A stretch of DNA of 64,000 bases from Neckera pumila (Eukaryota > Streptophyta > Bryopsida > Hypnales > Neckeraceae). A model generated the notes under the pieces. The model saw only the letters and a program-made list of their open reading frames with translations, made no database searches and had not been told where the DNA came from. Of the stretch, positions 12,346-22,778 are shown piece after piece. Every line of letters starts with the position of its first letter. The first letter of the stretch is position 1. The stretch is taken from NCBI GenBank assembly GCA_963969595.1, contig OZ018416.1:18926065-18990064 (forward strand), read 5' to 3'. The position numbers were made by a program, and so were the translations under genes.

Positions 12346-13265
12346 TTAACCCCTAAAGGACCGTTGTCCGTTTGGAGGACAAATGCACTTTCGGGCAGGT
12401 AACTACGGGCTGAAATTTTGTCGTGATTTTTTGAAACTTTTTGTGAACATGAAAAATTGAGAGAGGTATGTGGCGGAATTTTTTTTTTTAAATTGGACCT
12501 TTGAGCAAGAAGTTATGCCATTTTTTGGAATGCGTAGGGACAGAGGGCAGCAAAAAAAATTTGCAAAATTTTGAATTTTTTTTTTAATATTCTTCTTCTC
12601 ATAGATTACATTTTTGTCTATCTGGAAAGCTTTGATTCATTTCATTTGGATTTGTTATGAGGAAGTTATGGACATTCTTGTTTTTTGGGCAGTTAGAGCA
12701 TCTTCTTGAAAAAAATAATTTGTAGGATTCATTTTGGAATGCAATTTTTGTAATATTTCAAATTATTTTTTTGTAACGGTTTAGTTTACTTGCAAGAACA
12801 ATCTCACCATTGGGATTAGTGCATTTCAATTCCATCTAAAATATATGAATATTTTAGATTTTCCTTCTATCTCGTAACTACTTCTACTTAACAATTTTTC
12901 AAAGAATGATAATTAAGTTTTTTTGAATTTTTTTTTCCTAGACTCTCAATTCAATTCTCCACTACAAAGATTTAAAGCTCAAAATGCTGTAGTGCAAAAA
13001 TTTTAAGTTAAAAATGTTTAGTCAAAAAATCTAGTCCCACAATGTGCTGAAAAACTTGTTTTTTCCACTTTAAACGCAGATATCTTGCAATCTGTGCAAT
13101 CAAGAATTCTGAAATTTTTTCCACACATTTTCATACCAATTAGATGTAAGATCCTATGGTTAGATGTGAAAGAAAAACAATTTTAATTTTTTTTTCTTTT
13201 TGCTATAGAAATGGCAATTTTGAGTGTTTTTGGCAGGAAAAAGGCCTCGGTCCTTTAGGGGTTAA
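12346..13265 (+). mobile_element. TTAA-flanked non-autonomous element, subfamily A, copy 1
   Basis: The body is 12350-13261 (912 bp), with TTAA on each side. It starts CCCCTAAAGGACCGTTGTCC and ends GGTCCTTTAGGGG. Internal landmarks shared with other A copies are TTATGGACATTCTTG and AGATCCTATGGTTAGATGTG. It is non-coding and sits 262 bp downstream of the B copy, so two members lie almost side by side. Confidence 0.8.
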
Positions 13266-13529
13266 GAGGAAGAAAAGATTGAGTTAGAACATGTTTGGTT
13301 TTGGCAAAAAATTGGAAGCGCCGAGGTTGAATTTCATGCTGAAATGTCATTTTTGAGGCTCGAATATTATAGTCGGGCAGCAAGCCTTGGGCATCACTCT
13401 GTGTTGTTGGTCTTTATATATAGAAATAGTGCAAGTGATTATAAAATGGGCAAACAACAGAGGTTTTCATTCTCAATAGTGGAAGGACGTATAACCTTTA
13501 TCAATAGTTTGACAAACCGTGTTCTTGTC

Positions 13530-14005
13530 TTTTGTTTTGCCAGACTATCGATGAAGGATGTCGATCATAGCTTTGGCTACATTCATACGATTGTAATCTT
13601 CTTCATAGTACTCTGGATTAGGACATGTATAATATTCAAACACTTTTCTCATTTTTTTAGATCTTGAGAAACAATAGTATATTTTTGTCATTTAAAGTAT
13701 TCTTCATTGAGGTGGAAAGACATAGCCAAATACTAAGCAAGTTTGTCATATATAACTATAGTGGCTTCTTTGTTCATGAACGTTTTTTCATACTCCAATG
13801 CAGACATTTCACCTCGTCCATATTTGATTGTTGCATCCTTACAAGCCTTTACAACATGTTGCCCATCAACACGTTCCAATCTTACTGAAGATAAGAATGA
13901 GGGTGTTGGTTTAGTATCAATTCTAATTCAAGTACGCTTTCTAAGTGCATCTTGAAACGTGTCATATGGTGAAAAGTTCTTGATGTATTTTGATCCTTCA
14001 TTTTG
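13530..14005 (-). pseudogene. Decayed protein-coding remnant, family unknown
   Basis: Read on the minus strand, one frame shows protein-like sequence interrupted by stops. In order: KNFSPYDTFQDALRKR, a stop, then DTKPTPSFLSSVRLERVDGQ, VKACKDATIKYGRGEMSALE, KEATIVIYDKLA, a stop. After a shift comes FEYYTCPNPEYYEEDYNRMN and VAKAMIDILHR. The amino-acid mix is that of a soluble protein, and the plus-strand ORFs here are shadows of it. I do not recognise the family; a captured gene fragment or a transposon protein are both possible. Confidence 0.5.
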
Positions 14006-14073
14006 AATGCTGATGGGTTTAATACAAGTGGTGACATTATATTTGAACCACATTGTACTAATTCATAAATTTT

Positions 14074-14127
14074 GTTCACCCAAGATGAGCTGTTCACCCA
14101 AGATGAGGTGTTCACCCAAGATGAGGA
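14074..14127. repeat. 18-bp tandem repeat, three copies
   Basis: GTTCACCCAAGATGAG plus two variable bases is repeated three times in tandem with almost no divergence. It encodes an SSWVNT-like repeat in an ORF on the minus strand that is probably not real. Confidence 0.8.
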
Positions 14128-14203
14128 AACATCATATACAGTGACAATGGCAATTAGTAGCAACATTCTTTATAAAACAATACTGGGATTCAATGACTTC
14201 GCT

Positions 14204-14517
14204 ACACTAAAAATGATATTTAGTGTTGGCAACACTAATTACGAACCTTGACACTAAATATCATAAGTAAGTAACACTAAATCTAATTTCTAACACCAAA
14301 TATGCTCTATGGTAAATCTGAAATCTGAAAAGGTTTACATTTAGTGTTAGAACACGTTAAAAAAATGAACTTGCAAAGGAAGCGGAGGCGGAGGCGGAGG
14401 CGGCGCATTGAAGTCCAACACAACACTAAATCCGCTACAATTCAGATTTAGTGTTGTGGCTGGTAGGGGGGTAAAACACTAAATGTCATACTACACTAAA
14501 TATCATTTTTAGTGTAG
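14204..14517. mobile_element. MITE with 25-bp perfect TIRs (CTACACTAAAAATG)
   Basis: The ends CTACACTAAAAATGATATTT and its complement are perfect inverted repeats for about 25 bp. The 314-bp interior repeats the word ACACTAAAT and contains a GGAGGC run at 14382-14404. The CACTA/TAGTG cores suggest a CACTA (En/Spm) relative, but the flanking triplets (CTA and TAG) are not a direct duplication, so the superfamily is uncertain. Confidence 0.7.
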
Positions 14518-15196
14518 TTGAAGTGTAAATTGTTTCTCAGAATGACTGGTCTGGGACCCAAGTGACTATGACTATGAAGATTTCCTTAATTGGGGCTTCT
14601 AGTCCGTACTCCAAAGTTGGACAAAATTTAATTACATGAAGATTGGTTCACAGCTCTTCTCAATTTTAGAAAACGTTGTAAAGTACAAGCACGCCCCCTT
14701 TTTTTTAAATTTTTGAGATAGTGCCAAGATGGCGATCACTAAAATTTTTGTGAAGCACAATATTTCTACATTCATCCATCTTTTGGATCAAAGAACACTT
14801 TTCAATTGTATTTATGCACTTTTTCATCCAAATTTGGCGACTTCATCCACACTATTAAGAAAAATGGAAAATTTTGGACAAAAAAAGATTACTTTTATTT
14901 GGCGAAAAGTAGACATTTATTTTGAAATGGTGCAATCTGTGCGTCAAAAAGAAAAGGTTTGATTTTGCCAAAAAGTGAAAAAGGTACATATTTGGGCATT
15001 TTTGTAACCTGATTGCATTTGTAACTCATTTACAAAATGAAGGTAGTCTGTGACATTTGGAGTCTGAATTTCGAAAGAAATGTATATAACATGTTCATGT
15101 ATTTCAAAAGAACATGTAATATACATGTTCATAACTGAAGGGTATTAAATGTTTTCGGGTCACAAATTAAACAAGCGCAATTGCCAATGACTAATG

Positions 15197-15473
15197 TATA
15201 GGGCAATGCCCGCAGAGGAGGGCATTGTGCCAAATAATTGGCCGATGAGGAGGGCGGAGCCCGACGAGGAGGGCCGATTATTTGGCACAATGCCCGACGA
15301 TAAGGGTATTGCCCAACGTAAATCACGACTGAAAGAGGAGATAAAATTGGATGAAACGATGAGCCGGATGAAAAATTTGTAATCCTTGATTACACGGTTT
15401 TGCCTACGTAATCGGGGATTACGGCACAAAAGCTTCCCGCGATTGAACAGAAGGGGAACCAGGAGTGGTTTAC
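15197..15473. repeat. Dispersed GC-rich hairpin repeat, copy 1
   Basis: This segment matches 43800-44014 in the same orientation, sharing GGGCAATGCCCGCAGAGGAG, the run ATCACGACTGAAAGAGGAGA, and a terminal part with the palindrome GTAATC..GATTA and TAATCGGGGATTAC. This copy carries about 62 extra bases containing GACGAGGAGGGC and a GCCAAATAAT/ATTATTTGGC foldback that copy 2 lacks. Its GC content stands out from the surroundings. I cannot assign it to a transposon class. Confidence 0.6.
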
Positions 15474-15593
15474 GTATGGGATAACGACTGTCTGTGTATT
15501 TGTGTGTTGTATACCATATCCGTTTTGGAGATACCAGACAGGCAGACACTGGCTGCATGGGATAGTGGGGTGCAGGTAATTTTGGGATCATAA

Positions 15594-15938
15594 GAGCATC
15601 TCCTGCAGCCTTCCAAATAGCCAGGCCCCTTCAATCTAGATCCATCTAATGTAGAGGGGATGGCCACTTGTATCCCCAATAGTGCAACTCCCTAAAGTAT
15701 ACTTCCAACCAATCACAAGTCATAAGAACTTGCAAAAGCAATAAGTAAGCTATCAATTATTATGACAACTTGTTAATCCCAAGAGAGTATATAGTGTATA
15801 GAGGGGGTAGTGACCCCTTCAAATATGACCTCATTTGAAGGGGAAAGTGAAAATATACTATAAAATACACTAAAATTGATTGCTTATCATCCAGAAATTA
15901 GAGGGGAGGGGTTCTTTGGAGGGGTGCAGGAGATGCTC
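15594..15938 (+). mobile_element. 345-bp MITE with GAGCATCTCCTGCA termini
   Basis: The left end GAGCATCTCCTGCAGCC is the inverted counterpart of the right end TGCAGGAGATGCTC, with the similarity extending to about 24 bp. The flanks are TAA on the left and CAA on the right, which could be a decayed PIF/Harbinger-type TWA duplication. A reverse-orientation copy, split by another insertion, lies at 20099-21220. Confidence 0.65.
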
Positions 15939-16236
15939 CAAGCTCATATACGGTAGTCACATATTCAATGATTCTGCTAGTTTTCAAGCCTCACTTAATT
16001 GTCAGCAAACTCTACGACATTCCTGGTTTGATGTTGCATTTATCAGGTTGTATAAAATGTAAAGTTGCATTCTCTGTGTTTGAATTTTGAGTTGTAAACT
16101 GTTGTCGATAAAATAGAACTCTACACGCTATACACCATGTTCTGTAAAAGTTTCAGTTTTGAAACCTTGATTCAAAATCAGCTAGTACAATTGTTACTTG
16201 CGAGCAGATGTGGCATAAAGTAGTTCAAAGTATCTA

Positions 16237-16485
16237 CACAAAATAGTGAAATTAGGTTGCCCCACACTAATTTCTCGGCAGTCTACACTATATACATATG
16301 TGCTGCTATTGTATAATGATGCATTCAATCTAGAGCCATGTGTATGGCATAGATTAGTGCACCAATTCAAGGCCTGGTTCATAAAAGTGCATGTGCCTCC
16401 ACGTGGACAAGCATTGATGCGTGAGATAATTGATCTGAGGGAAGGCAACCTAATTGACAAGGCAACCTAATTGCACTATTTTGTG
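16237..16485. mobile_element. 249-bp MITE, TA target, TIR CACAAAATAGTG
   Basis: TIRs CACAAAATAGTGAAATTAGG and its near-perfect complement (ending CACTATTTTGTG) are flanked by TA on both sides. A 103-bp relative lies at 27962-28064. TA duplication fits the Tc1/mariner superfamily. ORFs that cross it on both strands are shadows. Confidence 0.8.
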
Positions 16486-17022
16486 TAGGCCAAAAACAAT
16501 TCAAAAAACTAGCAATCAAAAAATAATCAACGGTAGAAAAATTAAATGACCAAAAATGTCAAACTCAGTCAAAATTCCATCAAGAAAGTTTAACTTGTAA
16601 AGGACATCCGGGCTTGGTTAAATTTCATTAGATTTCTATATTAAAATACACATTTTAAAAAATTAGATATTTTTCACATATAATAATATATGTTTAAAAT
16701 TAATCTCATTTTTTCATAATTAAAAATACCAAATTGAAGTTTATATGGTTTTAAAAGTGAAAAAATTAGAGTAATTACAAAAATGTTTAAAATAATATGA
16801 TATTTCTTAGGAAAATGGAAATAATAGTGACAAACATCATGGTGGAATTGATGTACTCTTTGAGCTCACACCAAGAGAAATTTGATAGAAAAAGTCCAAA
16901 AGAGGTGTATTTTTGAACTTTCAGAATGCAATCTTGAAAGTGTCACAAAAGTTACAATTTTAGGAATTTTGAAAAAAATTCAAATGGAGTAAATGTAGAT
17001 CATAGGAGCTACATTTTCTTAG

Positions 17023-17947
17023 TTAACCCCTAAAGGACCGTTGTCCGTTGGGGGGACAAATGCATTTTCGGGCAAATACCTACGGGCTGAAGTTTTGTCA
17101 TGATTTATTGAAACTTCTTTTGAAGATAGAAAAACTGATAAGCTTTGTGGGAATATAATTTTTTTCACAATTGGTGCCCACAAAAAAAAGTTATGACCAC
17201 ATAAGCTCAAAATAGGGGACGGCGGGCAGCAAAAAAAATGGACAAAAATTTGAATTTTTTTTTTAATATTTTTTTTCTCATAGATTATATTTTTGTCTAT
17301 TTGGAAAGCTTTGATTCATTTCATTTGGATTTGTTATGAGAAAGTTATGGACATTCTTGTTTTGGGGGCAATTAGAGCATCTTCTTGAAAAAAATAACTT
17401 CTAGGATGCATTTTGGAATGCAATACTTCAAATTTTTGAATTTTTTTTTGCATGGTTTATATTACTTGCTAGAACAATCTCACCATTGGAATTAGTGAAT
17501 TTTAATTCCATTTAAAATATATGAATATTTTAGATTTTCCTTCTATCTTGTATCTACTTCTATTTAACAATTTTTTAAAGAATGATAATTAAGTTTTTTT
17601 GAATTTTATTTTTTTCCCTAGACTCTCAACTCAATTCTCCACTACAAAGATTTAAAGCTCAAAACTCTGTAGTGCAAAAATTTTAAGTTAAAAATGTTCA
17701 AAGTCAAAAAATCTAGTCCCGCTATGTGCTGAAAAACTTGAATTTTCACTTTAAACGCAGATATCTTGCAATCTGTGTGGTCAAAAATTCTGAAATTTTT
17801 TCCGCACACTCTCATACTAGTTAGGTGTAAGATCCTATGGTTAGTTGTGAAAAAAAAACATTTTTCAAATTTTTAACTTTTTGCTATAGAAATGGCAGTT
17901 TTGAGTGTTTTTTAGCAGAAAAAGGGCCTTGGTCCTGTAGGGGTTAA
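17023..17947 (+). mobile_element. TTAA-flanked non-autonomous element, subfamily A, copy 2
   Basis: The body is 17027-17943, flanked by TTAA. It starts CCCCTAAAGGACCGTTGTCC and ends GGTCCTGTAGGGG (one base changed from the consensus end). It is collinear with 12350-13261, same orientation, including GAAAGTTATGGACATTC and AGATCCTATGGTTAG-type segments. It is non-coding. Confidence 0.8.
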
Positions 17948-18521
17948 GCGTTAAAATATGTAAAGTCAATAACTATGTGAAAATTCAGGTTTTGACTTTC
18001 AGAATGCTCGTAGGCTTGCATTGTCCTTTAAGGATTAATTAAAGCATCTCATGCATCAAGTCAACACATGTTGAAAAAATTAATTTTAACTCATCATTTT
18101 TGAACAAAATTTCAAAAGAGTTTGGCTAGAGAGAATGAAAATCAAAACAATTTTAGATGTCAATCAGTTAAAATGTTGGAGTTACAAAGACAACTAAAGT
18201 ATGGGTGGAAGGAGATCCAACAATAAATGTAATGTGGGATATATGTGAATTAGATTACAAGATAGTAGAAAGCTTGAAGACTTCAAGTGGAGTCAAAATG
18301 TAATAGTATTATTCTTGTCTAAACTGTAGAATTCATTTATATAATAATTATGGGTATTAAAAAAAATATATTTAAACAACTCTCACCTTCAAATATTTGT
18401 TTGTCATTTGAAGTTTTGTTGAAATATTTTGATCCTTAGTCAATCTTTTTGAAATGTTATGTCTGGTATTTTTGAAGGATAGTGAGTGAAAATGTAAAAT
18501 TATCCCAATAGAGTCTATTCA

Positions 18522-18744
18522 TAACACTATAAGAAACCCACGTTTTTTTTGACAAGTCCAGATTTTTTATGACGGATTTTGTTAGACATCTAAGTTGACA
18601 TCTAGTTGTTTTTATGTCAACAATAATATCCAATGTAACATCATAAAAACATTAAAACAGCTAGATGTCAACTTAGATGTCTAACAAAATCCGTCACAAA
18701 AAATCCAGGCTTGTCAAAAAAAACGTGGATTTCTTATAGTGTAA
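18522..18744. mobile_element. 217-bp CACTA-type MITE
   Basis: The body is 18525-18741. It starts CACTATAAGAAA and ends TTTCTTATAGTG. Long near-perfect inverted arms of about 90 bp (landmark TTAGACATCTAAGTTGACAT) surround a short centre. A 3-bp direct duplication TAA flanks it. CACTA at the tips with a 3-bp duplication is diagnostic of the En/Spm superfamily. Confidence 0.9.
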
Positions 18745-20098
18745 CAATCGTAGGACAGATAATATATTTTTCTTTCCATTTTTCTTTCTAACCAATTCTA
18801 AATTTTGTGATATTGTTTTATACCATACTATCTTTTTCTTAAATTTCTAACAAATTCTAAGTTTCATGATGATATTTCATATTCAAATAACGTTTTTTTA
18901 TATATATTCTTCCAGATTTGTACATGTCTTTACAAGTTACCCCCGGTGTACTTTAAGGGCATTCATTATAATGTTGCTAACTCAAAAGAGGTCTATAAGC
19001 ACCAACCACAAATAATAGGAGAATTTGGTTTCACAATCCCATGATATGTCAATACCCAACTACTCTTGTGGGCTTGCTAAATACTATTGTTTGATGTAAC
19101 TGGCAAATGTTGAATTAGGATGCTTTTTGGCCTCCTTATATGTATCAATGGGTGGAGAAACTTTGGAGGTAAAGTGCTATAGGGGCAAGTAGAAATTGCA
19201 CTTTCATGTGGACCCGGTGGATGGAGAGGGATGCAATAAGAATTCCACACGTATTAGATTCCTTTAAGATTGACTAATCTTCACCAATGGGATTGTCTAC
19301 TAATATCGGTAAAACATGGAGTCTTCGGTTTCTACTTACCAATGATTAGCAAAACAATTATGATAGCTTCTTTTGTCTTATTATTTCAATTAGCATAGAG
19401 CATTATAGAAAGTTTGGGCCTTGTGGAGGGTTGTTTGACAAGCCGCCGAATGTGCAAATCCAGAGATTTTTTTATTTTTTTTTATTTTTTATTTTTATTT
19501 TTATTTTATTTTTAAGTATTAAATTATTATGATTTTTTTAGTCCCAGTCTTGTAGGACACAACCTGACAATGTTTTTGAGAAAGTAAATAAATAAATATA
19601 TATATATATATATATATATTATTTTATTTAATATTTTTTTCTATAAATGCACATTTTACTGTAGCTTTAGCAGCCCTCAACAGGGTCCAGATTTCTTCTA
19701 ATGGCCTATCCACCAAGCTCACATGTAAGCTAGCCCTTACCATATTCATTATATAGAATTCATCCCTTGCATAAAATGTTAGTTCATTGCAATTCATTTG
19801 TTGCTATACTAGTCCAAACATTGGTTGAAACTGTCACCTACTAGTTTTTACTAAACAAGACCTCATTTGCATATTATAAAGTGACCCAACCACTATATTG
19901 GGGAAGAACTTGCAACTAGTTCAAAGTTAGTCGGTGGAATTGGAAAAAAATCCGGTTACAATTTGAAAACATCAACAACTAACTGGAGAAAAAATCTATT
20001 AATTGTCTATTTAATTTGAATAAAAATAGAAAAAATAAACGGACTCTGTACTTCAAAAATTGGTTCAGTTTGGGAATTGGAAAAAATGAAGTTAAAAC
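18745..20098. other. AT-rich intergenic DNA with simple repeats
   Basis: No gene is supported. There is a T4A-type low-complexity run at 19470-19516 and an (AT)n microsatellite at about 19591-19619. Confidence 0.6.
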
Positions 20099-20337
20099 TT
20101 CTTCTACAACTCTTCGAAAATCCCTTCCCCTCTAATTTTTGGATGATAAACAATCAATTCTAGTGTATTTAGCCTCTACCTTCACTTTCCCCTTTCAAAT
20201 AAGCCATGTTTGAAAGCGTCATTAACCCCTCTATAAGCTATATACTCTCTTGGGATTAGCAATTGTCATAATAAATAAGCTTACTTATTGCTTTTGCAAA
20301 TTTTTTGACTTGTGATTGGTTGGAAGTATATTTTAGG

Positions 20338-21117
20338 CATTAAAGAAAATCTAAGGTCATGGGAGGGTTGCTCTGAAGTGACATACCAAGCTATTAACAA
20401 GCTAGTCTGACACTCCACCAAAAAATATCGAGGTGAATAGTCAGAGTGGGTGAATTTTGCAAAAACAGTCAGGCCATGATTGCCTCCACCTAAAAGTTAT
20501 GGACAAATTTGAAAGAGGGGTTGGAAGGGGAGGCTCAAAACCTCAAACATATTTTTGAAGAAGAAAGGTAGCACAATTCCCCCACTTTTTTTAGTTCAAA
20601 ATTTTTTCAATTTTTTTTTTCTAATATGCCTAAAATGAAGTCTAAAATTTCAATTTTTACATCATTTTTGAATTCTACTTCAAAATGAGCGATTAAGCTC
20701 CTTTTCTTCCTAATTCATATATCTCACATGCATTATCTCCCCTACTCCTACCCCACTAGTATAAAGAGCTTTTCTCCACATGTTGTAATACATTGACTTC
20801 AATTGTTTAATATGCCAAAAAATGAAATGGCTTTTGAAGCTAGTTGCCTACAAAAACTAGCTTCAAAAGCCACTTCGTTTGGCTTAATTTTTTGACCTCA
20901 ACTTAAGTTACTTAAAAATCAGGGTTAAGGTGCATTTAACTTTGATTTTTTAACTCTTCAAAATCGATTTTTTTGACCACTGCCAAGCATCCAACACCAC
21001 AAATTCTGGTGGGTAGGAAAAAGAGAAAAATCTTTTTTTTGGCCCCAAAAAATCCATTCTACAAGGTCTTTGGAGGGCTGTGGAGTGGTCCTTCGGAATC
21101 TCCAGATTTTCTCTAAT
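20338..21117. mobile_element. ~780-bp TIR element nested in a MITE
   Basis: The left end GCATTAAAGAAAATCTAAGG and the complement of the right end (CATTAGAGAAAATCTGGAG) are inverted repeats. The same kind of end occurs at 4728, 8236 and 60168. The interior holds a diverged arm of the 6609-7231 foldback family (20490-20770) and a palindrome at about 20814-20882. The undisturbed copy at 15594-15938 serves as an empty site. The target duplication is unclear (one or two G), so the superfamily is not assigned. Confidence 0.55.
20814..20882. repeat. Hairpin, ~28-bp arms
   Basis: The arms contain GGCTTTTGAAGCTAGT and ACTAGCTTCAAAAGCC, extended outward by GCCAAA/TTTGGC with a small bulge, around a ~10-nt loop. 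It lies inside the nested element and is probably its foldback core. Confidence 0.65.
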
Positions 21118-21220
21118 GGGAGTTGCACTCTTGGAGATACAAGTGGCCATCCCCTCTGCACTGGATGGATCTCCATTGAAGGAGCCTGGCTATTTGGAGG
21201 TCTGCAGGACTGAGATGCTC

Positions 21221-22778
21221 GTAGCTGGTAAAATTAAAAAAACTTCCGGAACTCTGTCCAGGAGTGCCTGGGCTGCAACTTGCCACTAAGCTTCGGTCCA
21301 GGAACTCGAATGCGGACCTTTGTCAAGGCCTGTTGCCATTGCTAGGCTGGATGGCCAGGTCCTGGCCATCCAGAGGCTTGCCATTGCCCCTGGATGGTCA
21401 ACGTGGACCTCCAGTCGGACCTCCAAGCTCCAGTTTGTGAAATGCGGATTCATAGAGCTGGAGGCCCTGGAGGGGGAGCCGGACCCTCCCAATTGCGGAT
21501 AAAGACAAAGTTAATCATCAGGAGTTGGCGTGCTTTTAGGTTGGAGTAGCTTCGTGCTCACTTCCTGTTGGTTGCCGCTACAGGCTCACCACATAGACAG
21601 TTCCTAAAGGTCCAGCTAGCAATGGAGGCCACCTCTTCTCCGACTTCGGATCCGGGCCTCCTCCAGGAATCGGAGGTCCAGCCCGCAATGGCAACAGGCT
21701 CTCAGAAGCCCCACGTCCAACGGGGTGTGCAGCATCCAACGCTCTCAAATTCAAAATCTGAAAATTGTACGTTAGTCCAAATTTATACGAACTGAATTTG
21801 TTGGGGGTTATAGCACGTGGTGTGCAGCAGCGCTCTCAAATTCAATATCGGAAACTAAGTTAGTCCAATTTTTCTTCTCCACCAAGCCACTTGTGATACT
21901 TCATTAGTCTCAAATAGGTAGCTCTACCTTCTTTCCATTCGGAGCACAATTACTTAATTCGGGTGACAGTGTAGTGAAGTCACCAACACAAGGAGCTTTT
22001 TTGAGTTTCCTTGTGTCACTTTCCCCTGCGAAAACGACAAATTTGTGACTTTACCCTGTTTCACAATCCTTTCATTTGCTAACATTGCGATATGATATTC
22101 CTCCTGAATCGGGTGTTAATTTGACAAAAGGTGTCTGTTTTAGGTGCAAATTATACCTTAGTGAGATTGGTAAACCCCAGACCATTAAGACTGATGACCT
22201 CCAGGTACCAGGTCGATAGTCGACGCTGCCAAGCAAGAGTCGTCTTGGGCATGATCCTCAAGAACTCCCACCTTCTTCTCGCCGCGACGCCTGATCCCGG
22301 GTATCAGATTCTCTATTGCGCGTGCTCTTCCTCGTCCTGATAAAATTAGGTACATTGTTTTCTCTCTAAAATGCCCCATGATGAGTGTCATGTTCAATCT
22401 TATTATTATTATTGCATACTCGATATTTCATGAGTTCACACGAGGCAATATATATTTTAGTCTCCGCTGTCGGTCATCGTTGCAATGCCGGAGAACAGTT
22501 GTAAGTTACTCCATTTCAAAGAAACCAGTTTTGTCGGAAGTTCCGCTCACTCCCTATCACTGATCATCCATTTACGAATCTTGGCATTACATGTTTAGCT
22601 TTACATTCGTTCATCACTCAGGTTAGTCTTGGGTATATATTCTTCCCTTGTGGGACTTGTATCATATCGATTCATCTTCTGAACACAATACAGCTCTGTG
22701 GAGCTTCCACCGTACGAGTCATTAGTCTTTTGCAACAACTATAGAGCTTCGCTGGTGTGGCCTTCGAGATTTGCAGAT
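21221..22778. other. GC-richer region upstream of the lipoxygenase locus
   Basis: 21230-21790 is clearly more GC-rich than its surroundings and contains a 13-bp-arm palindrome (CTGGATGGCCAGG / CCTGGCCATCCAG) at 21345-21371. The phrase CGCTCTCAAATTCAA..TC recurs at 21740 and 21834. No gene is supported. 22100-22778 presumably holds the promoter and 5' UTR of the lipoxygenase, but I cannot point to a TATA box with confidence. Confidence 0.4.

Larger units (their letters stand above)
20099..21220 (-). mobile_element. Second GAGCATCTC MITE, split by a nested insertion
   Basis: 20099-20337 and 21118-21220 are the two halves, in reverse orientation, of the element at 15594-15938. The halves share the words TTGGTTGGAAGTATA and AAGTGGCCATCCCCTC with that copy. 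The outer tip GAGATGCTC survives at 21212-21220. The break falls exactly where the other copy reads continuously, so the interior 20338-21117 is a later insertion. Confidence 0.65.

Noticed and set aside
14074..14127. CRISPR-like repeat
   Set aside because: Three contiguous 18-bp units without spacers, in a eukaryotic genome.
14204..14517. Definite CACTA classification of this MITE
   Set aside because: Tips contain CACTA/TAGTG, but the flanking triplets are not a direct 3-bp duplication, unlike the three other CACTA MITEs.
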